From an uncultured Propionibacteriaceae bacterium (lineage in GTDB: Bacteria > Actinomycetota > Actinomycetes > Propionibacteriales > Propionibacteriaceae), in NCBI GenBank assembly GCA_938046585.1, contig CALIWR010000002.1:107314-171313 (forward strand): 64,000 nucleotides of DNA. The letters are read 5' to 3'. Each line of letters opens with the position of its first letter. The stretch's first letter is position 1. Below are positions 24,026 through 32,270 of the stretch, one piece after another. A model generated the notes under the pieces. It did no database searches. It worked only from the letters and a program-made list of their open reading frames with translations, and had not been told where the DNA came from. Both the position numbers and the translations under genes were made by a program.

Positions 24026-25674
24026 ATGACTACGCTTTCCCGACGCTAGCTGAGCGTCCGAAGGCCGCTGAGAAGACCATCTATACGGTCGCCAGCGGTG
24101 ACCTGCGGCTGACCACCAACGTGAAGACCTGGCCGATGCAGCAGCAGGTCGAGCAGGCCTTCGCCGCGGCAGTCGAGGAATTCGGCTGGTCGGTGGTCCG
24201 GGCCCACGGGGTCGATCCTGAGAAGGGGCATGGTTTCATTGACAACCAGCGCCGGGGGATGGACGTCTTCGCCACCATCCCGCAGGACGCGCCGCTGGTG
24301 GTGGTGGAGGCTGTTTGGCAGTACAGCCACCATGTCCTGGCCGGGCTGCGTGACCACCGTGGCCCGATCCTGGTGGTCGCCAACTTCGCTGGCGACTTCC
24401 CCGGTCTGGTGGGACTGCTGAACCTCACTGGCTCGATGACCAAGGCCGGGATCCGGCATTCGGCACTGTGGAGCAAGGACTTCACCGATGACTGGGCCAA
24501 GCAGCAGCTGAAGACTTGGCTGGAGACCGGCGAGATCATCCACGACATCTCCCACGTGCGTGACTTGCCGGCCTTGTCGGATTCCCCGCAACGGCGGCTG
24601 GGCGAGGCGCTAGCCGAGCAGCTGCGGCGGGAGAAGGCGATCCTCGCGATCTTCGACGAAGGGTGCATGGGGATGTACAACGCAATCATCGATGATGAGC
24701 TGCTGAACCCGACCGGGATCTACAAGGAGCGACTCAGCCAGTCGGCGCTGTACGCGGAGATGCTGACGGTGACCGACGAGGAGGCGGCCGCGGTCCGGGC
24801 TTGGCTGGATGCCCGCGGGATGACCTTCCACGTCGACAACCAGGGTGACTGGAAAGAGTGCCTGACCGACGAGCAGCTCACCTGGCAGTTCAAGATGTAC
24901 ATCGCCGCCTTGCGGATCGCCGACGATTTCGGAGCCGACGCGGTCGGGATCCAATACCAGCAGGGCCTGAAGGACCTAGTCCCGGCCTCCGACCTGGCCG
25001 AGGGACTGCTGAACGACCCGAACCGGCCGCCGGTGACCTCCCGGGACGGCTCCCGGGTGCTGTACGAGGGCCGTGCCCTGCCGCACTTCAACGAGGTCGA
25101 TCAAGGGGTCGCAGTCGATGCGCTGGTCACCAATCGGGTCTGGACCGCGATGGGTCTCGACCCGTCGACCACCCTGCACGACATCCGGTGGGGTGACGAC
25201 TGGGAGGGTGATTTCGTGTGGGTGCTGGAGATCTCCGGATCGGTGCCGGCCTCCCACCTGGGCGGTTACGACAAGGCCCATTCGTACCGGCAGTCGTACT
25301 ATTTCTTTCCCAAGGGCGGCGGCACCCTGTCGGGGGTCTCGAAGCCGGGCGAGCTGGTCTGGTCCCGAGTCTTCCTCGAGGGCGGCCGACTCCACGTCGA
25401 TCTGGGCCGGGGGACCAGCATTGAGATGCCCGAGGCCGAGGTGCAGCGCCGGCTGGACGCCACCAATAAAGAGTGGCCGATCCTGAACGCCATCCTGCAC
25501 GGGGTTTCCCGCGACCAGCTGATGGCTCGTCATAAGGCCAATCACCTCAACGTGAGCTATGCCCCAGACGCGGCGACCGCCGACCGGGCCCTGATCGCCA
25601 AGGCTGCCATGTTCCAGGCGATGGGGCTGCAGGTGCACCTCTGCGGTGACGTGCTGACGCAACTGGGGGCCTGA
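24022..25674 (+). CDS. L-fucose/L-arabinose isomerase-like protein
   Basis: The 550-residue cytosolic protein belongs to the FucI/AraA-like isomerase superfamily, which interconverts aldoses and ketoses with Mn2+. Candidate metal and catalytic positions are the acidic FDEGCMGMYNAIIDDELLN region, the Asp-rich FHVDNQGDWKECLTDEQLTW region and the C-terminal ARHKANHLNVSYA His motif. Length is close to FucI (about 590). Similarity to E. coli FucI is weak, so the sugar may differ. ATG 24022 after AAGGAGAAG; it overlaps lacI and is coupled to the FucU/RbsD gene. No kinase or aldolase for the ketose product is in view. Confidence 0.75.
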   Translation: MNDYAFPTLAERPKAAEKTIYTVASGDLRLTTNVKTWPMQQQVEQAFAAAVEEFGWSVVRAHGVDPEKGHGFIDNQRRGMDVFATIPQDAPLVVVEAVWQYSHHVLAGLRDHRGPILVVANFAGDFPGLVGLLNLTGSMTKAGIRHSALWSKDFTDDWAKQQLKTWLETGEIIHDISHVRDLPALSDSPQRRLGEALAEQLRREKAILAIFDEGCMGMYNAIIDDELLNPTGIYKERLSQSALYAEMLTVTDEEAAAVRAWLDARGMTFHVDNQGDWKECLTDEQLTWQFKMYIAALRIADDFGADAVGIQYQQGLKDLVPASDLAEGLLNDPNRPPVTSRDGSRVLYEGRALPHFNEVDQGVAVDALVTNRVWTAMGLDPSTTLHDIRWGDDWEGDFVWVLEISGSVPASHLGGYDKAHSYRQSYYFFPKGGGTLSGVSKPGELVWSRVFLEGGRLHVDLGRGTSIEMPEAEVQRRLDATNKEWPILNAILHGVSRDQLMARHKANHLNVSYAPDAATADRALIAKAAMFQAMGLQVHLCGDVLTQLGA

Positions 25675-26105
25675 TGCTGTACGGACCGATGCTGCACCCG
25701 GAACTGTTGCGGGTGTTGGGGTCCGCCGGGCACGGTGCCACCGTGCTGATCGCTGACGCCAACTATCCGCACGGGGTCTGGGTCAACCCCCGGGCCGAGC
25801 GGGTCGCGCTCAACCTGGCCCCCGGGCTACTCAGCGCCACCGATGTGCTTACCGTCGTCGCTCAGACGATCCCGATCGAGGCTGCCACGCTGATGGGGCC
25901 GGCCCCTGACGCCGAGCAGGTCGAGGTCAGGATCCACGACGCCTTTCGTCGGATCCTCGGCCAGATTCCGGTCTCGACCGCGATGCGGTGGGATTTCTAC
26001 GACCTGGCCAGGTCAGCGGACTGTTGCTGCGTGATCGCGACCGGGGAGCAGCGGTTGTACGCCAATGTGCTGCTCACCATGGGAGTGCGCCGTCCGGACG
26101 AATAG
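25674..26105 (+). CDS. RbsD/FucU-family sugar mutarotase
   Basis: The 143-residue protein matches RbsD/FucU, which speed interconversion of pyranose, furanose or anomeric sugar forms so that downstream enzymes get the right isomer. Markers are LHPELLRVLGSAGHGATVLI with the catalytic His, ADANYP, MRWDFYDLARSADCCCVIAT and GEQRLYANVLLTMGV. The start overlaps the isomerase stop (TGATG). FucU-like length and the isomerase next door favour a fucose-type sugar over ribose. Last gene of the operon; it converges on the hypothetical gene downstream. Confidence 0.88.
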   Translation: MLYGPMLHPELLRVLGSAGHGATVLIADANYPHGVWVNPRAERVALNLAPGLLSATDVLTVVAQTIPIEAATLMGPAPDAEQVEVRIHDAFRRILGQIPVSTAMRWDFYDLARSADCCCVIATGEQRLYANVLLTMGVRRPDE

Positions 26106-26113
26106 TCCCCAGC

Positions 26114-26160
26114 CGGCGAGGCGCTGGGCCCGGCAACCTGCCTGGGCCTGGCGCTTGCCC
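26114..26160. terminator. Imperfect GC hairpin between convergent genes
   Basis: The 74-bp gap between fucU and the convergent hypothetical gene holds nested complementary segments: GGCCC/GGGCC inside, and GGCGAGGCGC facing GCGCTTGCC with a bulge outside. No T-run on either strand. It could serve as a bidirectional terminator, but the pairing is imperfect. Confidence 0.3.
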
Positions 26161-26179
26161 AGAGCCTGAGCGATGGATG

Positions 26180-27262
26180 TCAGCGCAGCTCGCGGACCGG
26201 GTTTTCTGCCAGCCCCAGGTGCTGCCAGACCTTGTCCGGCACCCGCGAGAAGAACTCACAGACGAAGGCCTGGCACCAGGCCACGATCTCCTCGGTGGGC
26301 TTCACCTTGGGCCGCATCCACAGGAACTGGTCCTGGATCGCGAACGGCGGCGGACTCATCTCGACCAGGAACGGCAGTAGCGGGCGGAAGACCTCGGTCG
26401 CGAATGGACGGTCGTCGGCGTACACCGTGTGGGCGTTGTCAAAGGCTGGCATGTGGAAGATCAGCGGCTGGGCAAAACCTCGCCAATCCAATGCCACCCG
26501 ACCGAAGCTAAACGGCAGCGAGGTCTGGATCACAGCCTCGTCGCGGTCGTAATAGTGGGTGCCGTTGTCGTCATAGGTGGAGACCACGTAACGGTGGTTG
26601 AAACCCAGGGTCTGAATGCCCCAGTCCGGGGCCGTGACCACCACATCCAGAGCCTGGTGCCGGTTGCCGTCCCAGGTGACGGGTGCGGTCGCCAGCAGCC
26701 GGTCGTCCTTCGGTACATACGCCCAGCCCGGACGCCGGTAGAACGACATCCCCACCGGCTTGGGCTGGGTGAACCGTTGCAACGAGGTCGACCTGGCGAT
26801 CGCCTGGGCGATGATGCTGAGGTCATTCATGTAGGCATGTACCGCCGATGCCCCGCTCGGGATCTGCTCTACCGTGAGCGAGTCACCATCAATCGCCACA
26901 TCCAAGGGTCGTCGATGGGCGAAGTCCCGGATGGCGGGCAGCACATTCTCTACCACCGCCCAGCCGTACTCCTCCTGCTCAGTTACCAGTAACAGCCCGG
27001 CATCGTTGGGAATCTGCAGCCCGACGATGCCGGCCCGGGGATTGCTCGGTAGCGAGGCGAAGAAGGGCGGCAGCGAGTATGGGATGCGCAGCGCCCCGAC
27101 CGAGCCGTACGTGGAGAACGTCGAGCAGCCATAGGTGAAGGCCTGGTACGGGAAACCGGAGTCGCTGTACCCGACCACTTGGCTCGAGAACCGCCGACCG
27201 GTCCCGGACCCAAACGGCGGACAGTTCAAACCATCCAACGGGCTGGCAGCAGGGAACGTCAC
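26180..27262 (-). CDS. Hypothetical protein of unknown family
   Basis: The 360-residue protein starts at GTG 27262, seven bases after TAGCGT (leaderless pattern); an upstream in-frame extension has low-complexity basic sequence. There is no signal peptide or membrane helix. Aromatic-rich blocks are FGSGTGRRFSSQVVGYSDSG, YGCSTFSTYGSVGALRIPYS, FYRRPGWAYVPKDDRLLAT, and WQHLGL near the end. It looks soluble and globular, and not like any family I recognise. It follows the PknL-like kinase gene on the same strand after 25 bp, so the two may be co-transcribed and functionally linked. Confidence 0.7.
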   Translation of the reverse strand: MTFPAASPLDGLNCPPFGSGTGRRFSSQVVGYSDSGFPYQAFTYGCSTFSTYGSVGALRIPYSLPPFFASLPSNPRAGIVGLQIPNDAGLLLVTEQEEYGWAVVENVLPAIRDFAHRRPLDVAIDGDSLTVEQIPSGASAVHAYMNDLSIIAQAIARSTSLQRFTQPKPVGMSFYRRPGWAYVPKDDRLLATAPVTWDGNRHQALDVVVTAPDWGIQTLGFNHRYVVSTYDDNGTHYYDRDEAVIQTSLPFSFGRVALDWRGFAQPLIFHMPAFDNAHTVYADDRPFATEVFRPLLPFLVEMSPPPFAIQDQFLWMRPKVKPTEEIVAWCQAFVCEFFSRVPDKVWQHLGLAENPVRELR

Positions 27263-27287
27263 AGGAACCACGCTATCCGAGTCCGGA

Positions 27288-29414
27288 TCAGCCGATGAGC
27301 ACGGTGATCGTAGAGCCCTCCGGGACCTTCGCCCCGGCCGCTGGATCGGTCCCATACGCGATTCCCGCAGCGGTCGGACCGTTGACGATGGTCTTGGTAG
27401 CCACGTCGAAACCGGCAGCCTTGAGGGTCGTCACTGCTTGGTCCTTCGGCATCCCCCGCACCGTCGGGACCGTCACCACGACCGGGCCTTGGGAAGCCGT
27501 TAGGGTCACCCGGTCGCCTTTCTTGCCTTCACCGTTCGGCGGGGACTGGCTGATCACCAGCCCCTCGGCCACGGTCTTCGAATGCTGCTGGGTGATGGTT
27601 ACCGTGAAACCGGCTGCCTGCAGTTCCTGCTGGGCCTGTTGGACGCTCTTGCCGACATAGTTCGGGATCTGGATCGGCTGTGGGCCCTTGGAGACCACCA
27701 GATCTACCCGGTCGCCTCGCTTCAGCTTGGTGCCCTTGGGTACCGATGCTTTGATCACCACCCCCGCGGCCACGGAGTCGTGGTAGGTCTCGGTCACCTC
27801 GCCGAGACCGAGATTGTTTCTAGCCAGGGCTGCCTCTGCTCGATCCCGGGTCGTTCCTACCAGCTCAGGGGCATCGAACCGCTCCGGGCCGAGCGAGACG
27901 GCGGCCGTGATCTGGCCGTCTCTGCGGATCGAAGCGCCGGCCGCTGGGTCTGTCCGGACCACTCGTCCGGCGGCGACCGTCTCGGAATACTCCTGGGTTG
28001 CGGTGAAACCGAGCAGTGCCGCCTCAGTGGCCGAGCGGGCCTCCGGCTCGCTCATCCCGACCAGGTTCGGGGTCGTGGTCCAGCGGGCCTCGCTGAGATA
28101 GGAGTAGCTGACACCGCCGCCGATCAAGGTGAGCATCAGCAGCAGCACCAAAGCCACCATTCCGCGTCGGCGTCGGTGCACCTTGGACTGCGAGATCCGG
28201 ACCAGTTGCCGAACCATCGGGCGGGTGTCGCGGCGCTTCACCTGGTCTGATGACCGCGCTGGCCGATCGGGCATGGCATCGGCCTTGGTCTCCAGATCCA
28301 CCGGCGACACCGGGGTCGCCGCCTGGTCGCGCGCAGCAGAGGACGGCCGGGAGGTGCCCGGCGAACGGAGAGTCCAGGTCCGGTCTGACGGCGCTGTCGC
28401 TGGGGTGGTCGGGGCCTGCCCCACCTGAACTGCAGGCATGGTGCCGGTCTGGGGCGAGGCTGGGCTGCCGGCCGAGGGCGGATCGGCTAGATCGGCTTCC
28501 GGGCCGGCGCCCAGCCGCTGAGTGAGCTCCGGGTCATCGGTGATGTGCTGTGCCAGCGCCCGCCGGGCTAGCGCCACCCGACGCGCCAGGGCCCGGCCGT
28601 CGGCGGGACGCTGGGACGGGTCGCGACGGGTGCAGGCCAGCACCAGGGCATCCAAGTAGGGCGGGATCGTACGACGCCCCCGGGTGAGCGCGGTCGACGG
28701 CGCGGGGATGTCATGGTGGACATGGCTGTAGGCGATCTGGATCGGGGAATCACCCCGGTGCGGCTTCTGCCCGGTGAGCAGCTCGTACAGCATCACGCCG
28801 ACCGAGTACACGTCGGAACGTGAGGTGGCCTTGTTGGTGGTCACCCGCTCCGGCGAGATGTACGAGACAGTGCCGATCAGCATCCCCTGAGTAGCGGTGT
28901 TGGTCTGCCCGGTGACCGCCTTCGCCAGACCGAAGTCGGTGACCTTGACCACACCCTGCTCCGAGATCAGGACGTTCTCCGGCTTCACGTCGCAGTGCAC
29001 CAGGCCCACGTCGTGCGCAACCGCCAGCGCTCGGACCACCGGCTCCAGGTAGTTCAGCGCCGAGGCGGGGGAGAGCCGGCCCTCGCGTCGGATCAAGGCG
29101 CGCAGGGTGCAGCCCTGAACGTACTCCATCACGATGTACGGTCGGTCGGCCTCTACTCCCTGGTCGAAGACTGCGACGATGTTGGGATGGGACAGCCGGG
29201 CCGCGGCCCGGGCCTCCTTGTCGAACTTGGCAGCGAAGTCGACGTCGTCGCCAAGCCCCTCATGCATCAGCTTAATCGCGACAACCCGGCCGAGCCGGTT
29301 GTCGATACCTTCGAAGACGGTCGCCATGCCACCGCGGGCCACTTTTCGACCCAAGGCATAACGACCTCCGTACAGCTGACCACCCAAGGGGTCGCTGACA
29401 GCGGGCGCGCTCAC
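27288..29414 (-). CDS. pknL: PASTA-domain Ser/Thr protein kinase, PknL-like
   Basis: The 708-residue membrane kinase probably senses peptidoglycan fragments and controls growth and division. Residues about 15-275 are the kinase: GRKVARGGMATVFEGID, VAIKLM (ATP Lys), VHCDVKPENVLI (catalytic loop), KVTDFGLAKA and GTVSYISPER. The catalytic loop has Cys instead of Arg before Asp (a non-RD kinase). A Ser/Thr/Pro linker, one membrane helix (about 412-435) and four PASTA repeats (443-708, each ending TDPAAGA- or PPNG-like) follow. Start at GTG 29414 after GGAGC; upstream frame to 29681 is not protein-like. The position next to the isoprenyl synthase and metF matches Rv2176, and corynebacterial PknL also carries PASTA repeats. 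Confidence 0.88.
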   Translation of the reverse strand: MSAPAVSDPLGGQLYGGRYALGRKVARGGMATVFEGIDNRLGRVVAIKLMHEGLGDDVDFAAKFDKEARAAARLSHPNIVAVFDQGVEADRPYIVMEYVQGCTLRALIRREGRLSPASALNYLEPVVRALAVAHDVGLVHCDVKPENVLISEQGVVKVTDFGLAKAVTGQTNTATQGMLIGTVSYISPERVTTNKATSRSDVYSVGVMLYELLTGQKPHRGDSPIQIAYSHVHHDIPAPSTALTRGRRTIPPYLDALVLACTRRDPSQRPADGRALARRVALARRALAQHITDDPELTQRLGAGPEADLADPPSAGSPASPQTGTMPAVQVGQAPTTPATAPSDRTWTLRSPGTSRPSSAARDQAATPVSPVDLETKADAMPDRPARSSDQVKRRDTRPMVRQLVRISQSKVHRRRRGMVALVLLLMLTLIGGGVSYSYLSEARWTTTPNLVGMSEPEARSATEAALLGFTATQEYSETVAAGRVVRTDPAAGASIRRDGQITAAVSLGPERFDAPELVGTTRDRAEAALARNNLGLGEVTETYHDSVAAGVVIKASVPKGTKLKRGDRVDLVVSKGPQPIQIPNYVGKSVQQAQQELQAAGFTVTITQQHSKTVAEGLVISQSPPNGEGKKGDRVTLTASQGPVVVTVPTVRGMPKDQAVTTLKAAGFDVATKTIVNGPTAAGIAYGTDPAAGAKVPEGSTITVLIG

Positions 29415-29550
29415 ATCTGCTCCAGACACGGTTGGGGAAGGAAGGCCGTGTGTATGGCGGGGTCGAGTGTACGGAAAAGGTGGTAGCGAGCGCGAGTGAC
29501 GCGCCGCGCGGGTGTGAGATCGTTGCGGACCCAGCCGATAGGCTGTGCCG

Positions 29551-30306
29551 GTGACTGCACTGATGAGCCTAGACGCGAAGCTCCGGCTGGCCCGGATCAT
29601 CGTCGTGACCGGGTCCCTGGGCGGTGGCGATGCCTTTGCCAGCCACGTCTGCGGTCTGCTCGAGGCGGGTGCCGACATCATCCAGCTGCGCGACCCTCAA
29701 GTCCCGCCGTCGGTGTTGCGGGAGGCGTTCGAGATGGCTCAGGCGATCGCGCTCGCACACAATTCGTCGGTGGCTGTCACCTCGGACGTCGAACTCGCCA
29801 AGGACTGCGACGCCGACCTGTTGGTGTTGCCGGCCAAGAGCATCGACCCGAGTCTGGCCCACGCCAAGCTGCACCCGCATGCCCTGGTCGGCAGGTCGGT
29901 CCACGACGATGCGGGGCTGGCCACCGCCGCCGCTGATCATGAGATCAACTTCGCCCTGGTCGGCCCGGTGTATCTGCCGGCAGGGGCCCCGTTCGCAGCG
30001 CCCGGGCTGGACCTGGTGCGCCAGGCGGCAGAGCACATGCCGGTCGCCGACATTAGGGGCACCCCATGGTTCGCCACCGGGGGGATCGACCCGGCCACGG
30101 TGAACGAGGTGATTGAGGCCGGCGCCCGGAGGGTCAGTATCGCAGTGGACTCATCCGACGACGCGGCCGCCGTGAAACAGCTTGCCGACGCGCTCCGGCT
30201 AGCGTGGGTCCAGGACCCGACCCTGAAGGACTTCGCCTTCGGGGTCTTCGGGATGGGTTCCCCCAGCCACGCCTTGCGTAAGGCGCCGAAACCTAGCGCA
30301 TGGTGA
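29551..30306 (+). CDS. thiE: Thiamine-phosphate synthase / TenI-like protein
   Basis: This 251-residue TIM-barrel resembles ThiE, which joins HMP-PP and HET-P to thiamine phosphate. Seen: ADIIQLRDPQVPPSVLREAF (substrate strand), SSVAVTSDVELAKDCDAD, LVGRSVHDDAGLATAAADHE, INFALVGPVYLPAGAP, TPWFATGGID and a last helix with ARRVSIAVDSSDD. Glycine-rich phosphate loops are partly altered, so a TenI-type role cannot be excluded. GTG 29551 lies six bases after TAGGCT (leaderless pattern); GTG 29545 and ATG 29563 are alternatives. Divergent from the kinase. The last 7 bp overlap the RNase gene. Confidence 0.75.
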   Translation: MTALMSLDAKLRLARIIVVTGSLGGGDAFASHVCGLLEAGADIIQLRDPQVPPSVLREAFEMAQAIALAHNSSVAVTSDVELAKDCDADLLVLPAKSIDPSLAHAKLHPHALVGRSVHDDAGLATAAADHEINFALVGPVYLPAGAPFAAPGLDLVRQAAEHMPVADIRGTPWFATGGIDPATVNEVIEAGARRVSIAVDSSDDAAAVKQLADALRLAWVQDPTLKDFAFGVFGMGSPSHALRKAPKPSAW

Positions 30307-30800
30307 CCAGGCGTACGTTCGCGGCCGGCGGGATCGGTCTGATCCTGTTGGCGCTGGTCGTCTTGGCTTGGCTGTCCATTCGCTCGCCATCGTCAACCAG
30401 GGCTGAGGCTGTCCCGGCAGCCACGAGCACCCTGCGTTCCACCACGCCTGACCCTGGCGGCGGGCTCCTTCCCAGCGCCGCCCGGCGCTCCAGTACGGCA
30501 ACGATCGACCCGCAGACCCATCTGCCTTGGGTGGAACCGGCTGAACTGCCGGAGCCGGCCCGCCAGGTACTCGCCCTGATCGACCAGGGCGGCCCATTCC
30601 CGTACCGTCAAGATGGGCAGACATTCGGCAATTACGAGCGGCGGTTGCCGGCCAAACCATCCGGTTTCTACCGGGAGTACACAGTGAAACTGGGGTCCTC
30701 ACGCGATCGTGGCCCGGTCCGGATCGTCACCGGCGGGCACCAGCAGTGGTACTTCTACACCGAGGACCACTACGCCTCCTTCGCGAGGATCCGACGATGA
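30300..30800 (+). CDS. Secreted barnase/RNase Sa-type ribonuclease
   Basis: The 166-residue guanyl-specific RNase has an N-terminal signal or anchor helix (GGIGLILLALVVLAWLSI) and a Ser/Thr/Pro spacer. The N1/T1 domain is residues about 78-166: ELPEPARQVLALIDQGGPFP, FGNYERRLPAKPSGFYREYT with catalytic Glu, SSRDRGPVRIVTGG with catalytic Arg, and YTEDHYASF with catalytic His. It cleaves single-stranded RNA after G outside the cell or in competitors. Overlap with barstar (ATGA) shows the pair is co-made for self-protection. Confidence 0.93.
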   Translation: MVTRRTFAAGGIGLILLALVVLAWLSIRSPSSTRAEAVPAATSTLRSTTPDPGGGLLPSAARRSSTATIDPQTHLPWVEPAELPEPARQVLALIDQGGPFPYRQDGQTFGNYERRLPAKPSGFYREYTVKLGSSRDRGPVRIVTGGHQQWYFYTEDHYASFARIRR

Positions 30801-31156
30801 GTATCGGCCTGGTGACCCCGCCGCTGCGAGGCGGGGTGTACCGGGTGACGTCCGAGACCGGCCTGGAACAGAGGCTGGCCACGGCCGGCTGGACGGTGAC
30901 ACGGCTCCAGGCTGTCGAACCACGGGGCTTCCTGGTCGAGGTGGGGACGGCGCTGGGCTTCCCGCCGTACTACGGTGCGAATCTTGACGCGTTGGCTGAT
31001 TGCCTATCCGATCTGGATCGGCCGACGGCCTTGATCTGGCGCGGCTGGGCAGCCGCGCAGCTGGCTGAGCCACGTCGGTGGTCGACGCTGCTGCGGGTAC
31101 TGCGCCAGGCGAGCGCCGGACCGGTCCCGTTCGCCCTGGTCTTGGCCGGGGCATAG
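30797..31156 (+). CDS. Barstar-family RNase inhibitor
   Basis: The 119-residue cytosolic inhibitor of the RNase encoded just upstream. The barstar core is LATAGWTVTRLQA, then GFLVEVGTALGFPPYYGANLDALADCLSDL, the acidic helix that plugs barnase-type active sites, and WRGWAAAQLAE. ATG 30797 overlaps the RNase TGA, so antitoxin translation depends on toxin translation. Ten bp later comes the isoprenyl synthase gene, whose -10 box lies at the barstar stop. Confidence 0.9.
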   Translation: MSIGLVTPPLRGGVYRVTSETGLEQRLATAGWTVTRLQAVEPRGFLVEVGTALGFPPYYGANLDALADCLSDLDRPTALIWRGWAAAQLAEPRRWSTLLRVLRQASAGPVPFALVLAGA

Positions 31157-31166
31157 GCTGCCCGCC

Positions 31167-32243
31167 ATGAGATTCGACCCGGAACAACCGCTCGGTGATC
31201 GGTTCCGGGACACGATCACGGCGGTCTTGATCACCTTTGCTGACCAACAGCAGGCGGTGTTCGATCAGATCGGCGCCGAGGTCCAGCCGCTGTTCGACCA
31301 GGCCCGGAGCCTGATCGGTGGCGGTAAACGGTTCCGGCCTGCATTTTGTTATTGGGGCTATGCGGCGGTTGCCGGGCAACCGGAACCGGCCGATCCGGTG
31401 CTGGCCGCGGCGGCCAGCCTGGATCTGCTCCATGTCTCGGCGCTGGTCCACGACGACGTCATCGACGACTCCGATACCCGCCGGGGTGACCCGGCAGCCC
31501 ACTTGCTGATTGCCGAGCTCCACCGCCAAGCCGGCTGGCGGGGCTCATCTGAGAGGTTCGGGCGGGCTGGCGCGATCCTGCTCGGGGACCTGCTGCTGAT
31601 CTGGTCAGCGCAGCTGTGGGCCGCTTCCGGGTTCGACCAGCAGGCCTTGCGGCGGGCCCGACCGGCGCTCGACGCGGTCCGAGCCGAGGTCACCTTGGGG
31701 CAGTATCTCGACATCATCGCCCAACATGCCGAGACCTCGCTGGACCGGTCGCGGCGGGTGAACGAGTTTAAGTCGGCCCGTTACACCGTGGCTCGTCCGG
31801 CTCAGGTGGGCGCGCTGCTGGCTGGCGCCGAACCGGACCTGGTCGACGCGCTGGGTCGCTTCGGCTCCTGCCTGGGTCGGGCCTTCCAGATGCGTGATGA
31901 CGTGCTGGGCGTGTACGGGGATGTCTCGGTGACCGGTAAACCCGCCGGTGACGACATCCGTGAGGGAAAGCAGACCGTACTCGTGGCGTACGCATTGGAG
32001 CAGGCGAGCCCAGCGGCCGCAGCCCGCCTGGCAGGTCTGCTCGGTGACCCGGACCTGGACCCGGCCGGGGTGGCTACGGCCCGCCAGATCATCGACGAAT
32101 CCGGGGCGGTACGACGAGTCGAGGCCGACATTGCCACCGACCATGCCCAGGCCATGGCGGCGCTGGCTGCGGCCCGACTCGACAGTGACGCCCGGATCGC
32201 CCTCGACGCCCTTGGTCGGCTGGCGGTCACGCGGGATGCCTGA
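31167..32243 (+). CDS. Polyprenyl (geranylgeranyl-type) diphosphate synthase
   Basis: The 358-residue trans-isoprenyl diphosphate synthase elongates allylic diphosphates with IPP. The two Asp-rich Mg2+ motifs are LVHDDVIDDSDTRRG (first, DDxxDD) and FQMRDDVLGVYGD (second); GGKRFRPAFCYWGY binds IPP. The chain length, probably C20 as in actinobacterial IdsA, cannot be fixed. TAGGCT ends seven bases before the ATG, a leaderless start. It is positioned as Rv2173 is, next to metF; its product may feed menaquinone, carotenoid or lipid-carrier synthesis. Confidence 0.92.
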   Translation: MRFDPEQPLGDRFRDTITAVLITFADQQQAVFDQIGAEVQPLFDQARSLIGGGKRFRPAFCYWGYAAVAGQPEPADPVLAAAASLDLLHVSALVHDDVIDDSDTRRGDPAAHLLIAELHRQAGWRGSSERFGRAGAILLGDLLLIWSAQLWAASGFDQQALRRARPALDAVRAEVTLGQYLDIIAQHAETSLDRSRRVNEFKSARYTVARPAQVGALLAGAEPDLVDALGRFGSCLGRAFQMRDDVLGVYGDVSVTGKPAGDDIREGKQTVLVAYALEQASPAAAARLAGLLGDPDLDPAGVATARQIIDESGAVRRVEADIATDHAQAMAALAAARLDSDARIALDALGRLAVTRDA

Positions 32244-32270
32244 GGCTGCGGTCGCGTTAGGGTTCCCTGC

